A DNA stretch of 20,810 bases from a virus. This document shows, one piece after another, positions 12,581-19,594 of the stretch. How positions within the stretch are numbered: the first letter of the stretch is position 1; each line of letters starts with the position of its first letter. Location of the stretch: positions 1-20,810 of IMG/VR virus record IMGVR_UViG_3300020470_003340; one strand, 5' to 3'. Under the pieces are notes generated by a model, which worked only from the letters and a program-made list of their open reading frames with translations, did not search any database and had not been told where the DNA came from. Position numbers and translations under genes: made by a program.

Positions 12581-14497
12581 ATGCCAAGTAACCACTTGCC
12601 AACTCTTTACCAAGAGTTTATACACTTATCTAGGTATTCTAGATGGCTTCCAGAAAAAGGAAGACGAGAAAACTGGAGCGAGACAATTGCTCGCTACTTT
12701 GATTTCTTTGAAGAGCATTTAAAAGAAATGCACAACTACGACTTAAAAAAATCTTTAAGGGATAAGCTTGAAAATGCTATTTTGCAGACTCAAGTAATGC
12801 CTTCGATGAGGTGTCTTATGACAGCTGGCGAAGCTCTTAAAAGAGAAAACATCGCAGGATATAATTGTTCGTATGTTGCAGTTGATAGAGTACAAGCATT
12901 CGATGAGATATTATATGTCTTAATGAATGGTACTGGTGTGGGTTTCTCCGTTGAAAGACAACACGTATCTAAACTTCCAGTTGTAGCTGAGGAGTTCTTT
13001 CCTTCTGATACTGTTATTACAGTTGCAGATTCTAAATTAGGTTGGGCTAAAGCTCTTAAAGAACTGGTTGGAATGCTATACATTGGTCAAATACCTAAAT
13101 GGGATTTGGGTAAAGTTAGAGCAGCTGGAACTCCACTTAAAACTTTTGGAGGAAGAGCATCAGGACCTGAACCATTAAACGGTTTATTCAAATTTGTAAC
13201 TGCAATATTTAAAAGGGCTGCTGGTAGAAAACTAAGTTCAATAGAATGTCACGACTTAGTTTGCAAGATTGCTGAAATAGTAGTAGTTGGTGGAGTTAGA
13301 AGGTCAGCTCTTATTTCACTATCAAATCTATCAGATGATAGGATGAGACATGCTAAAGCTGGTCAATGGTGGGAGCAACAAGGACAAAGGGCTCTTGCTA
13401 ATAACTCTGCTGCTTATACTGAAAAACCTGATATGGGTGTATTCATGGATGAATGGAAAGCTCTTTATGATTCCAAGTCAGGTGAAAGAGGTATCTTTAA
13501 TCGTGCATCTGCAACTGAACAGGCTGCAAGGAATGGAAGACGAGTTACTGAAGGACATGAATATGGAACTAACCCATGTTCAGAAATCATATTGCGTGAT
13601 CGTGAATTCTGTAACCTATCTGAAATAGTAGTAAGAGATACTGATACAAGAGAAACCTTATTAGAAAAGGTTGAACTTGCTGCAATGCTTGGAACATTTC
13701 AATCTACACTCGTAAATTTCAAATACGTAAGTAAAGAGTGGAGAAAGAACTGTGAAGAAGAAAGGTTACTAGGAGTATCAATAACTGGAATCATGGACAA
13801 CGCTTTAACTAACGGTAAAGCTGGAAATCTAGATTCACTTTTAAACGAACTTAGAGAAAGGGCCATTGCTACAAATGCTAAACTTGCTAAAGAGATTGGT
13901 ATACCTCAGAGTGCCGCCATTACGTGTGTTAAACCGTCAGGCACTGTAAGCCAACTAGTTGATGCCGCATCCGGTATTCACGCTAGACACAACCCATATT
14001 ACATTAGAACAGTTAGAGGAGACAAAAAAGATCCTTTGACAAAACTAATGGTAGACGCAGGATTTCCAATCGAAGATGATATGATGAATCCTGGTCACAC
14101 ATCAGTATTTTCATTTCCTATGAAAGCACCTAAAAAGGCAGTATTTCGTATGGATATGACTGCAATTGAACAATTAGAATTGTGGTTAACTTATCAAAAA
14201 CACTGGTGTGAACATAAACCTTCGGTAACCATTTCAGTAAAAGAAGATGAATGGTTGGAGGTAGGTGCATGGGTGTATGATAACTTTGAATGGATGAGTG
14301 GAGTTTCATTTCTTCCGTTCAGTGAACATACATACCAACAAGCACCATATCAAGATTGCGACATAGAAGCATATAAGGAAATGCTTTCTAAAATGCCTAA
14401 AGACGTCGATTGGTCTGCACTTGCAAAATATGAGAACCAAGATATGACAGTTGGATCTCAAGAATTAGCTTGTACTGCTGGTGGATGTGAAATTTAA
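12581..14497 (+). CDS. nrdJ: Adenosylcobalamin-dependent ribonucleotide reductase, monomeric class II
   Basis: The enzyme makes deoxyribonucleotides for phage DNA from ribonucleotides using a B12-generated radical. Counting from ATG 12581 (638 residues; AGGAGAG upstream), Cys96 (GYNCSYVAVD) and Cys344 (REFCNLSEIV) are the redox pair. Cys333 and Glu335 (GTNPCSEI) are the thiyl-radical and catalytic residues. Cys631/Cys636 (LACTAGGCEI) form the C-terminal shuttle pair. The 333-344 and 631-636 spacings equal those of Lactobacillus leichmannii RTPR (408/419, 731/736). It is about 100 residues shorter than that enzyme. GTGVGFSVERQ and ASGIHARHNPYY are further family blocks. A TTG at 12566 would be an unlikely alternative start. 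A glutaredoxin follows directly. Confidence 0.93.
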   Translation: MPSNHLPTLYQEFIHLSRYSRWLPEKGRRENWSETIARYFDFFEEHLKEMHNYDLKKSLRDKLENAILQTQVMPSMRCLMTAGEALKRENIAGYNCSYVAVDRVQAFDEILYVLMNGTGVGFSVERQHVSKLPVVAEEFFPSDTVITVADSKLGWAKALKELVGMLYIGQIPKWDLGKVRAAGTPLKTFGGRASGPEPLNGLFKFVTAIFKRAAGRKLSSIECHDLVCKIAEIVVVGGVRRSALISLSNLSDDRMRHAKAGQWWEQQGQRALANNSAAYTEKPDMGVFMDEWKALYDSKSGERGIFNRASATEQAARNGRRVTEGHEYGTNPCSEIILRDREFCNLSEIVVRDTDTRETLLEKVELAAMLGTFQSTLVNFKYVSKEWRKNCEEERLLGVSITGIMDNALTNGKAGNLDSLLNELRERAIATNAKLAKEIGIPQSAAITCVKPSGTVSQLVDAASGIHARHNPYYIRTVRGDKKDPLTKLMVDAGFPIEDDMMNPGHTSVFSFPMKAPKKAVFRMDMTAIEQLELWLTYQKHWCEHKPSVTISVKEDEWLEVGAWVYDNFEWMSGVSFLPFSEHTYQQAPYQDCDIEAYKEMLSKMPKDVDWSALAKYENQDMTVGSQELACTAGGCEI

Positions 14498-14739
14498 TGA
14501 ACGTTACACTGTATACTAAAGAAAGTCCCCCATGCAATTATTGCGAAGCTGCAAAACAATTGCTAGATAAGAAAGGAATTGAATACGAAAATTTGGTTAT
14601 CGGTCGAGACATTGACCGTGATCGTGTGATTGAGGAGAACCCAGGATGGAGAACTGTTCCAATGGTTTTTATTGATGGCCAAATGATCGGTGGTTTTCGA
14701 GAATTAGAAAGCTACGTATTATCTAAAGACCTAACTTAA
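14497..14739 (+). CDS. Glutaredoxin
   Basis: An 80-residue single-domain glutaredoxin/NrdH-type protein. The active site CNYC is at residues 13-16 (SPPCNYCEAAKQLLDKKG), with the cis-Pro motif TVPMVFIDGQ and the glutathione-site GGFREL near residues 64-70. It reduces the disulfide formed in ribonucleotide reductase at each turnover. The start overlaps the reductase stop by one base (TAATG), so the two are co-translated and probably work together. The second Cys-x-x-Cys residue is present, so it can act as a dithiol enzyme. Confidence 0.93.
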   Translation: MNVTLYTKESPPCNYCEAAKQLLDKKGIEYENLVIGRDIDRDRVIEENPGWRTVPMVFIDGQMIGGFRELESYVLSKDLT

Positions 14740-14750
14740 AGGAGACAGAC

Positions 14751-14894
14751 ATGGACGAATGTGATTACTGTGGAAGTCAGTTCAAGATAGTATTCGAAGA
14801 CGATGACGAAGAAGTTCAATATTGCCCGTCTTGCGGAGAACCAATAGAACTAGAAGAAGATGGAGAAGAGGAGGATTACTATGATGAAGAATAA
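14751..14894 (+). CDS. 47-aa zinc-ribbon protein
   Basis: The tiny acidic protein has CDYC at residues 4-7 and CPSC at 25-28 separated by a short beta-type linker, the four-Cys pattern of a zinc ribbon. The C-terminal tail is almost all Glu, Asp and Tyr. AAAGGAGA lies just upstream of the ATG. It stands between glutaredoxin and the GIY-YIG gene and is co-oriented with no other gene in this space. Comparable mini zinc ribbons occur in T4-like marine phages. The target is unknown; the acidic tail suggests a protein rather than a DNA partner. Confidence 0.78.
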   Translation: MDECDYCGSQFKIVFEDDDEEVQYCPSCGEPIELEEDGEEEDYYDEE

Positions 14895-14902
14895 ATACAA
14901 AT

Positions 14903-15322
14903 ATGTGGTATTACAATGATGAACATTATAACCAAACCCCTGAAGATTATCAAGGATTTGTTTATGAAATTGTGGAGCTTGATACTGGGCGTAGGTACAT
15001 TGGCAAAAAGAATTTTTGGAAGCCTAAGACCCTCGCTATTACTAAAACTCGTAAAAGACGGGTGCGTACGCGTACTGAGTCTGATTGGAGGGATTATTAT
15101 GGCTCCAGTGACAAAGTTAAGAGCTTGGTGGAAAGCAAGGGCCGAGAGAACTTTCAAAAAGTAATACTCAAGTTATGTAGGACTAAAGGTGAAATGTCAT
15201 ATTATGAAGCTAAATTGCAATTTGAAAAAGATGTTTTATTAAATTCTGATTATTATAACGAGTTTATAGGATGCAAAATACACGCCAAGCACCTTGGAGT
15301 AAAAAATGGGACAGGTAATTAG
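14903..15322 (+). CDS. GIY-YIG family nuclease
   Basis: The 139-residue protein shows the GIY-YIG layout: GFVYEIVELDTGRRYIGKKNFW with the FVY strand (19-21) and Tyr32-Ile-Gly34, a basic linker (KTRKRRVRTRTESDWRDYYG), and Glu102 in MSYYEAKLQFE with Asn119 in YYNEFIG as the metal-binding and late conserved residues. The family cuts DNA as homing, repair or degradation nucleases. The length fits a free-standing domain without the DNA-binding tail of typical Seg enzymes. Whether it is a homing enzyme or a T4 EndoII-like host-DNA nuclease cannot be told. The last 17 bases overlap the next gene. The upstream binding site is weak. Confidence 0.82.
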   Translation: MWYYNDEHYNQTPEDYQGFVYEIVELDTGRRYIGKKNFWKPKTLAITKTRKRRVRTRTESDWRDYYGSSDKVKSLVESKGRENFQKVILKLCRTKGEMSYYEAKLQFEKDVLLNSDYYNEFIGCKIHAKHLGVKNGTGN

Positions 15323-15605
15323 ATTTCCTATAGATCGGATTAAACCTCCGACCGAGGTTGCTTACGACCTCGAAACTGTTAATATAATGGGGGATTTGGT
15401 AGAAGATCTAATGGAAGAAAGAGGATATGATATATCCAAAGAAATGCTTAACGACATTAAGGTTTTAACTAATCTTGCATATGCTGCTTGTAGAAGACAA
15501 GGATCTATAGACCAAGATCACCCTTTCCACGATATGATGGAAGAAATGTCTAATTGTATTGATATAGCAGTAAAAGAATTTAGAGGAGAAAAACCAAAAA
15601 AATAG
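15306..15605 (+). CDS. Unknown small helical phage protein, 99 aa
   Basis: It starts MGQVIRFPIDRIKPP, an N-terminal V-I-R-F-P-x-D-R peptide that recurs on small proteins of marine phages and bacteria. Helices rich in acidic and methionine residues follow (MGDLVEDLMEERGYDIS, TNLAYAACRRQGS, HDMMEEMSNCIDIAV). No motif gives a function. CTTGGAG lies upstream of the ATG within the overlap with the GIY-YIG gene. It is the last gene before an early-type promoter. Confidence 0.78.
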   Translation: MGQVIRFPIDRIKPPTEVAYDLETVNIMGDLVEDLMEERGYDISKEMLNDIKVLTNLAYAACRRQGSIDQDHPFHDMMEEMSNCIDIAVKEFRGEKPKK

Positions 15606-15606
15606 G

Positions 15607-15635
15607 TTTACATTTCCTAGTTTTTGTGGTATAAT
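15607..15635 (+). promoter_or_regulatory. Early-type sigma70 promoter (copy 2)
   Basis: TTTACA (15607-15612), a 17-base spacer and a perfect TATAAT (15630-15635) preceded by TGTGG. It is nearly identical in the -10 half to copies at 770 and 17264. The expected start is near 15642, and the RNase H gene begins at 15663 with AAAGGA between. Confidence 0.88.
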
Positions 15636-15662
15636 ATATTATGAATTTAAAAGGACTTTATT

Positions 15663-16526
15663 ATGATTATTCTTGATTATAATGCTATTGCGATAGCAGG
15701 AATTATTACCCAGAGACTTAATATAGATGAACACTTAATTCGTCATATGATTCTCAACTCAATACGAATGTACAATAAAAAGTATAGAGAAGAATATGGT
15801 CAAATGGTTATAGCTGCTGATCATTCATCGTGGCGTAAAGAACAGTTTCCTGAATACAAGTATAAAAGAAAAACAGGACGTGAGGAATCAAGTCTTGATT
15901 GGGATAATATATTCAGAATTATTAACGGTGTAAGAGATGAGATCAAGGAAAATATGCCGTATGTAGTAATCCATGAGGAAAGGTGTGAAGCAGATGATAT
16001 TATTGGTGCATTAGTATTCAATACTCAGGAATTTGGAAATCATGAGGAAGTTATGATTATATCTGCTGATCATGATTTTAAACAGCTACAAAAATATTCT
16101 AATGTTTCTCAGTTTAGTCCTATGACTAAAAAACCAGTTAAAGCAGATAATCCAAGGTTGTATTTACTAGAACACATATTAAAAGGTGATAGCGGTGATG
16201 GAATACCTAATGTGTTATCTGCAGACGATACGTTTGTTAAGGGTGAAAGACAAACCCCTTTGACTAAGAAAAAAATAGATTCTATAATCGCAGATCTCGA
16301 AGAAGGCGAGTTATTATATGCTGCATCATGGTATCGTAACTATTGTAGAAATAAGTCTATGATTGATTTGCGTGAAACACCTGAAGATCTACATATTAAG
16401 ATTATAAATAACTATGATGATTATAAATTACCACCCAAGAGTAAGATTTTGAATTACTTAATTCAGAAACGATGTAAACTTTTGATTGAATCAATAGAGG
16501 ACTTTAATAATGCTAAATCCAAATAA
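15663..16526 (+). CDS. rnh: T4 RNase H-like 5'-3' exonuclease (flap nuclease)
   Basis: This FEN-family nuclease removes RNA primers and flaps from lagging-strand fragments. Metal-ligand motifs are in order: Asp5 (MIILDYNAIA), Asp53 (VIAADHSSWRKEQFPEYKYK, with the Lys/Arg-rich arch), Glu109-Asp111-Asp112 (CEADDIIG), Asp136/Asp138 (SADHDFKQL), and Asp176/Asp179 (KGDSGDGIPN). Its 287 residues compare with 305 for T4 RNase H. It has its own strong early-type promoter and AAAGGA upstream, so replication functions are produced early. Its last 17 bases overlap the next gene, which is therefore coupled. Confidence 0.93.
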   Translation: MIILDYNAIAIAGIITQRLNIDEHLIRHMILNSIRMYNKKYREEYGQMVIAADHSSWRKEQFPEYKYKRKTGREESSLDWDNIFRIINGVRDEIKENMPYVVIHEERCEADDIIGALVFNTQEFGNHEEVMIISADHDFKQLQKYSNVSQFSPMTKKPVKADNPRLYLLEHILKGDSGDGIPNVLSADDTFVKGERQTPLTKKKIDSIIADLEEGELLYAASWYRNYCRNKSMIDLRETPEDLHIKIINNYDDYKLPPKSKILNYLIQKRCKLLIESIEDFNNAKSK

Positions 16527-16950
16527 CCATACTCTCCATGAGGCATTAACCGAAGTTGCAAACGCAGCTTCAAGAGAAGAAAAAGTACAAGTTCTTCATA
16601 AATGGAATTCATTTGCATTGCGCATGGTTCTTAAAGGAGCTTACGACGATGCTATAACATTTCTTTTGCCTGAAGGTGAACCTCCATATAACCCAGGTTC
16701 TAAAGCAGTATCACCTGCAGCTATACAAAAGCAAGTAAAAAACAATTTTAAATACTTTGCAAAAGGTGGTGCAGGAGATAATATGCTACCTGCCAAAAGA
16801 GAAAAGATGTTTATCGGAATGCTTGAAGTAGTACACCCCGATGATGCACCACTTTTACTAGCAATGAAAGATAAGAAATTTCAAGGACTTTATAAAGGAG
16901 TAACAAAACTTGCTACTCAAGAAGCTTTTCCTAACCTTATCAAAGAATAA
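16510..16950 (+). CDS. Conserved marine T4-like phage protein of unknown function, 146 aa
   Basis: The protein contains TLHEALTEVANAASREEKVQ, ALRMVLKGAYDDAITFLLPE, GEPPYNPG and MFIGMLEVVHPDDAPLLLAM. I recognise this as a recurring family in T4-like cyanophages and pelagic phages, often near rnh, but know no function. Helical and soluble, it has no catalytic motif. The overlap with rnh and the terminator after it define a two-gene early operon, which suggests a replication accessory role. Confidence 0.83.
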   Translation: MLNPNNHTLHEALTEVANAASREEKVQVLHKWNSFALRMVLKGAYDDAITFLLPEGEPPYNPGSKAVSPAAIQKQVKNNFKYFAKGGAGDNMLPAKREKMFIGMLEVVHPDDAPLLLAMKDKKFQGLYKGVTKLATQEAFPNLIKE

Positions 16951-16998
16951 TTCTTATATATAATATTATGTTCAAAGATTATAGAACTCAACTCGTAG

Positions 16999-17026
16999 GC
17001 CTCATACTTATGGTGTGAGGCTTTTT
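16999..17026 (+). terminator. Intrinsic terminator after the rnh operon
   Basis: GCCTCATAC (16999-17007) pairs with GTGTGAGGC (17013-17021) over 9 bp with one G-T wobble and a 5-base loop, followed by TTTTT (17022-17026). It lies 49 bases after the last rnh-operon stop. The 140-base gap it sits in also has a TATAAT-like box at 16959-16964 without a good -35, and no other gene. Confidence 0.85.
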
Positions 17027-17092
17027 ATGTTTAAACTCTAGGAGAAAGGAGCGACCGTAATTTCAACTTTAATTGTTAAAAGGAGAGATACC

Positions 17093-17257
17093 GTGGGTGC
17101 TCAAATCGAAAGACTTAAAAGGGATTCAAGAGAACTTCAAAATTATATAAAACGTGTCGAGAAGGAAGGTAATAATGGACTCGTATTTAAACTCCGAAAA
17201 AAATTAACTTATCTAGATGATAAAATAGATGAATTTGAAAGAGAACTAGCAGCATAA
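17093..17257 (+). CDS. Small coiled-coil protein with GTG start, 54 aa
   Basis: Starting from GTG 17093 with AAAAGGAGA upstream, the frame gives a charged, single-helix protein: QIERLKRDSRELQNYIKRVE, a short NNG break, then LRKKLTYLDDKIDEFERELA. Two helices could pack as a hairpin. No family is recognised. A second good binding site (GAGAAAGGAG at 17042-17051) lies upstream in the same frame but with no ATG, GTG or TTG after it, so an earlier rare start codon cannot be excluded. It stands alone between a terminator and an early promoter. Confidence 0.62.
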   Translation: MGAQIERLKRDSRELQNYIKRVEKEGNNGLVFKLRKKLTYLDDKIDEFERELAA

Positions 17258-17263
17258 AAAAGG

Positions 17264-17292
17264 TTTACAAACTCTGATTTCTGTGGTATAAT
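17264..17292 (+). promoter_or_regulatory. Early-type sigma70 promoter (copy 3)
   Basis: TTTACA (17264-17269), a 17-base spacer and TATAAT (17287-17292), again with TGTGG before the -10 box. The expected start is near 17299. It would drive the coupled run from 17314 through phoH to the exonuclease at 19680. Confidence 0.88.
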
Positions 17293-17313
17293 AACAGTAT
17301 TAGAGGAGATATT

Positions 17314-17877
17314 ATGAATATATTTGTATTAGATGAAGATCCAGCTCAGGCTGCGATGATGATGTGTGATAAACATATTCCAAAAATGATTTTGGAATCT
17401 GCTCAAATGCTTAGTACAGCTCATCGACTATTAGATGGAAATCCAACTAAGAAAAGGTCGAGGTCTGGAAAGTCAATGGTAACATACTACGCGTTTGGTG
17501 ATATTCGCGATAGTCTATATTATACTGCCGTTCATACTGGTCATCCTTGTACCAAATGGACGATGGAAACGTCGCAAAATTATAATTGGCATTTTTATCA
17601 TTTTGCTTCATTATCAAAAGAATATTTCTTTAGGCGAGGTAAACAGCACGCCACATGGGAAAAGCTGGGTATGATACTAGCTGCCCCTCCAGTAAATATT
17701 AAAGAAGGCGCTCGAACCGAATGGGCCCAAGCAATGGATAAATTCCCAAATTGTAAAGTACCGGGTAATGCCGTCCAAGCCTATAGAAATTACTATCATG
17801 CGACTAAACATTTCGCTAAATGGGAATGGGGTCGTGAAGCACCGTACTGGTGGGAAGGTTATAAGGGATACGAATGA
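17314..17877 (+). CDS. Conserved phage protein of unknown function, NIFVLDxDP family, 187 aa
   Basis: The protein starts MNIFVLDEDPAQAAMMMCDK, then HIPKMILESAQMLSTAHRLL, and later HTGHPCTKWTMETSQNYNW, AAPPVNIKEGART and AVQAYRNYYHATKHFAKWEW. I know this set of blocks as a phage family widespread in T4-like cyanophages and other marine viruses, without an assigned function. The invariant-looking Asp7, Asp9, Cys18-Asp-Lys-His21, His-Pro-Cys and several Trp suggest an enzyme or metal site, but I cannot name it. It is first behind early promoter copy 3 with AGAGGAG upstream, so it is an early gene. The stop overlaps the next start (ATGA). Confidence 0.85.
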   Translation: MNIFVLDEDPAQAAMMMCDKHIPKMILESAQMLSTAHRLLDGNPTKKRSRSGKSMVTYYAFGDIRDSLYYTAVHTGHPCTKWTMETSQNYNWHFYHFASLSKEYFFRRGKQHATWEKLGMILAAPPVNIKEGARTEWAQAMDKFPNCKVPGNAVQAYRNYYHATKHFAKWEWGREAPYWWEGYKGYE

Positions 17878-18074
17878 TTTATGGATTTATACTTGTTATG
17901 GTTACTATGCTATCAACAGGTGAAATGGAAACCGAAGCAATAGACTGGTTTGAAGATCCTACTAGCTGTATTGAACGAGGTTACCAAGAAGAAGAGAATG
18001 CACCTATGGGTGTAGGTTTTGTGTGTTTAGAAGATTATTTACCTGAAGGGGATATTGATGAGTCAGACTTATGA
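17874..18074 (+). CDS. Small exported-looking protein with two cysteines, 66 aa
   Basis: A hydrophobic N-terminus (MIYGFILVMVTMLSTG) is followed by an acidic soluble part with just two Cys, Cys32 (DPTSCIERGY) and Cys51 (GVGFVCLEDYLPEG). The design matches the protein encoded at 9074: leader, then two Cys about 20 residues apart. It would fit a secreted or periplasm-facing disulfide mini-protein. The ATGA overlap couples it to the preceding gene. Function is unknown. Confidence 0.72.
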   Translation: MIYGFILVMVTMLSTGEMETEAIDWFEDPTSCIERGYQEEENAPMGVGFVCLEDYLPEGDIDESDL

Positions 18075-18267
18075 TGATGATCCTGAACCAGAAAGATATT
18101 ATGAATGGATGTTGTGGAAAATGAGAAAAGAACGTGCTTTTGACGGCAACTATGAAGATATAAAATTAGAATTGCCAACACATGTCCCTATTGAAACTAG
18201 GATAAATAAGTTAGAAAAAGAAATAGAGGAGCTAAAGAGTGCCGTCATACAACTTCAAAAACAATAA
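18058..18267 (+). CDS. Small coiled-coil protein, 69 aa
   Basis: I use ATG 18058, six bases after GAAGGGG; a TTG directly before it is less likely. The N-terminal half is acidic and aromatic (DDDPEPERYYEWMLWKMRKE), and residues 45-69 form a leucine/isoleucine heptad helix (THVPIETRINKLEKEIEELK and on). It overlaps both neighbours by 17 and 29 bases. Function is not known; dimer formation through the C-terminal helix is likely. Confidence 0.72.
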   Translation: MSQTYDDDPEPERYYEWMLWKMRKERAFDGNYEDIKLELPTHVPIETRINKLEKEIEELKSAVIQLQKQ

Positions 18268-18475
18268 TACAGGCGAAGAATTTGTAAAAGAAATGAAGAT
18301 GTCTGAACGGGAATCTTACTTAAAAGATAATCCTCACATATCACAACTGTTATCAACTCCTGCGTTTAGGTACGGAGCAAATAACACTCAGGGAATAAAA
18401 GTCAATGATGGATTTCGGGAAGTACAAGCAAAAGTTGCCGAGAAACATCCTGCACATAACATGAAAATTATGTAA
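18239..18475 (+). CDS. Conserved T4-like marine phage protein, GTG start, 78 aa
   Basis: The start is GTG 18239 with AGAGGAG seven bases upstream, inside the end of the coiled-coil gene. The sequence MPSYNFKNNNTGEEFVKEMK, then SERESYLKDNPHISQLLSTP and DGFREVQAKVAEKHPAHNMK, matches a family I recall from T4-like cyanophages. Its N-terminal strand (PSYNFKN-TGEEF) resembles the start of FmdB-type zinc ribbons, but the Cys pairs are missing. Function is unknown. Its stop overlaps the phoH start (TAATG), so the two are coupled. Confidence 0.78.
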   Translation: MPSYNFKNNNTGEEFVKEMKMSERESYLKDNPHISQLLSTPAFRYGANNTQGIKVNDGFREVQAKVAEKHPAHNMKIM

Positions 18476-19149
18476 TGAATTCTCGAATGAAGTTTCGAGT
18501 TGAGGACATGGTCTCATTAGAGCCTATGACTCTAAACCAGAAAAAACTCTTAGAAGCATTTAACAATGACAATAATTTGATTTTATCTGGTTCGGCTGGT
18601 ACAGGTAAAACTTTTATGGCTTTATCACTTGCCATTGAAGATGTATTAAGAAAGGATAATAAATACAATAAAGTTACTATAATCCGAAGTATCGTTCCTA
18701 CAAGAGACATTGGATTTTTACCTGGCGATGAAGAAGAAAAGAAAGATGCATATACAGGACCATATAAAGCGATATGCACAGAAATATTTGAAGACGGAGA
18801 TGCATTTAGAAAATTAAAAGCAAGTGGAATTATTAACTTTATAAGTACCTCATTTATAAGAGGTGTAACCATTAATAATTCAGTTATCGTCGTAGACGAA
18901 ATGCAGAACTTAAATTTTCATGAATTAGATTCCGTAATAACAAGAGTAGGTACAGATTGTAGGTTTATCATGTGTGGTGATTATTACCAGACTGATTTTG
19001 ACAAAGAAAAAGATAAAGAAGGCATATTGAGATTTTTAGGGATAGTTGAACAAATGAAGTCATTTACTCATATTGAGTTTGACTGGAAAGATATCGTTAG
19101 ATCTGGATTTGTAAGAGACTATATAATGACAAAAGAGATGATGAAATAA
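18475..19149 (+). CDS. phoH: PhoH-like ATPase
   Basis: A P-loop ATPase of 224 residues. Walker A is GSAGTGKT (39-46), Walker B is SVIVVDEMQN (136-145), and other PhoH blocks are RSIVPTRDIGFLPGD near 71, YKAICTEIF near 97, FIRGVTINNS near 127 and IMCGDYYQTDF, the sensor-like segment. phoH is a common marker gene of marine phages. It is often linked to phosphate stress, but its biochemical role in phage is unsettled; an RNA or nucleic-acid helicase-like role has been suggested for the family. Coupled to the small gene before it; early expression is expected from the promoter at 17264. Confidence 0.93.
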   Translation: MNSRMKFRVEDMVSLEPMTLNQKKLLEAFNNDNNLILSGSAGTGKTFMALSLAIEDVLRKDNKYNKVTIIRSIVPTRDIGFLPGDEEEKKDAYTGPYKAICTEIFEDGDAFRKLKASGIINFISTSFIRGVTINNSVIVVDEMQNLNFHELDSVITRVGTDCRFIMCGDYYQTDFDKEKDKEGILRFLGIVEQMKSFTHIEFDWKDIVRSGFVRDYIMTKEMMK

Positions 19150-19160
19150 CGTGAGGAATA

Positions 19161-19358
19161 ATGGATTTACTAACTGTACTAGGCTTTAAAAAACACCCGA
19201 TAGAAAACGAACAAGAAGAAGAGGTAGATACGAATGTGAACGTACAAACCTTATACAAGCATCGATGGGTATGGTATCACATGATTTTGTGTATACAAAT
19301 GATTTTGACTAATATACTTCTCATCGGTATTTTAATAATTCTAGCAGTAAAGTTATGA
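19161..19358 (+). CDS. Small tail-anchored membrane protein, 65 aa
   Basis: The N-terminal part is short and acidic (HPIENEQEEEVDTNVNVQ) and residues 38-64 form one long hydrophobic helix (WYHMILCIQMILTNILLIGI and on) ending in KL. It should sit in the inner membrane with the N-terminus likely cytoplasmic. GTGAGGA lies upstream of the ATG, and the stop overlaps the next start (ATGA). No family recognised. Confidence 0.73.
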   Translation: MDLLTVLGFKKHPIENEQEEEVDTNVNVQTLYKHRWVWYHMILCIQMILTNILLIGILIILAVKL

Positions 19359-19594
19359 CAAAGAAAGATCTTGATACACTAATAGAAACTCACGGTGATG
19401 TGTTAAAAGTCACTGCTGATTCTATTAATAATGGTGCAACTCCATTTGAAGTTGCAGGGGTATTAATGGCTACGGCAATACACATGTATAAAGAAATGTT
19501 AGACCCCGATGAATTTGAGCAATTATTAGAAGATATACAACAAACGGCATTAGATTATGATTATGCCTATGATAAAGAAAGGACTATACATTGA
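19355..19594 (+). CDS. Small helical phage protein, 79 aa
   Basis: An all-helical acidic protein: KKDLDTLIETHGDVLKVTAD, ATPFEVAGVLMATAIHMYKE, DPDEFEQLLEDIQQTALDYD. The pattern of a middle amphipathic helix followed by an L-x-P/D-E-E-F-x-x-L helix is common in small conserved phage proteins. I know no function. Coupled to the genes on both sides: ATGA at its start and ATTGA with a TTG start at its end. Confidence 0.77.
   Translation: MTKKDLDTLIETHGDVLKVTADSINNGATPFEVAGVLMATAIHMYKEMLDPDEFEQLLEDIQQTALDYDYAYDKERTIH

Noticed and set aside
12581-14497. Intron or intein in the ribonucleotide reductase gene
   Set aside because: Phage RNR genes are common homes for these and a GIY-YIG gene lies downstream, but the reading frame is continuous and all catalytic motifs are normally spaced.
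14887-14896. AATAAATA before the GIY-YIG gene as a late promoter
   Set aside because: Mismatch in the first base and overlap with the zinc-ribbon stop; too weak to list.
15641-15676. Short frame (MNLKGLYYDYS) starting in the rnh leader
   Set aside because: No binding site, and it overlaps the real start of RNase H, which has AAAGGA; probably chance.
16968-17018. A 16-codon frame starting ATG 16968 and ending inside the terminator
   Set aside because: No ribosome binding site, and it overlaps the hairpin; the terminator explains the sequence better.
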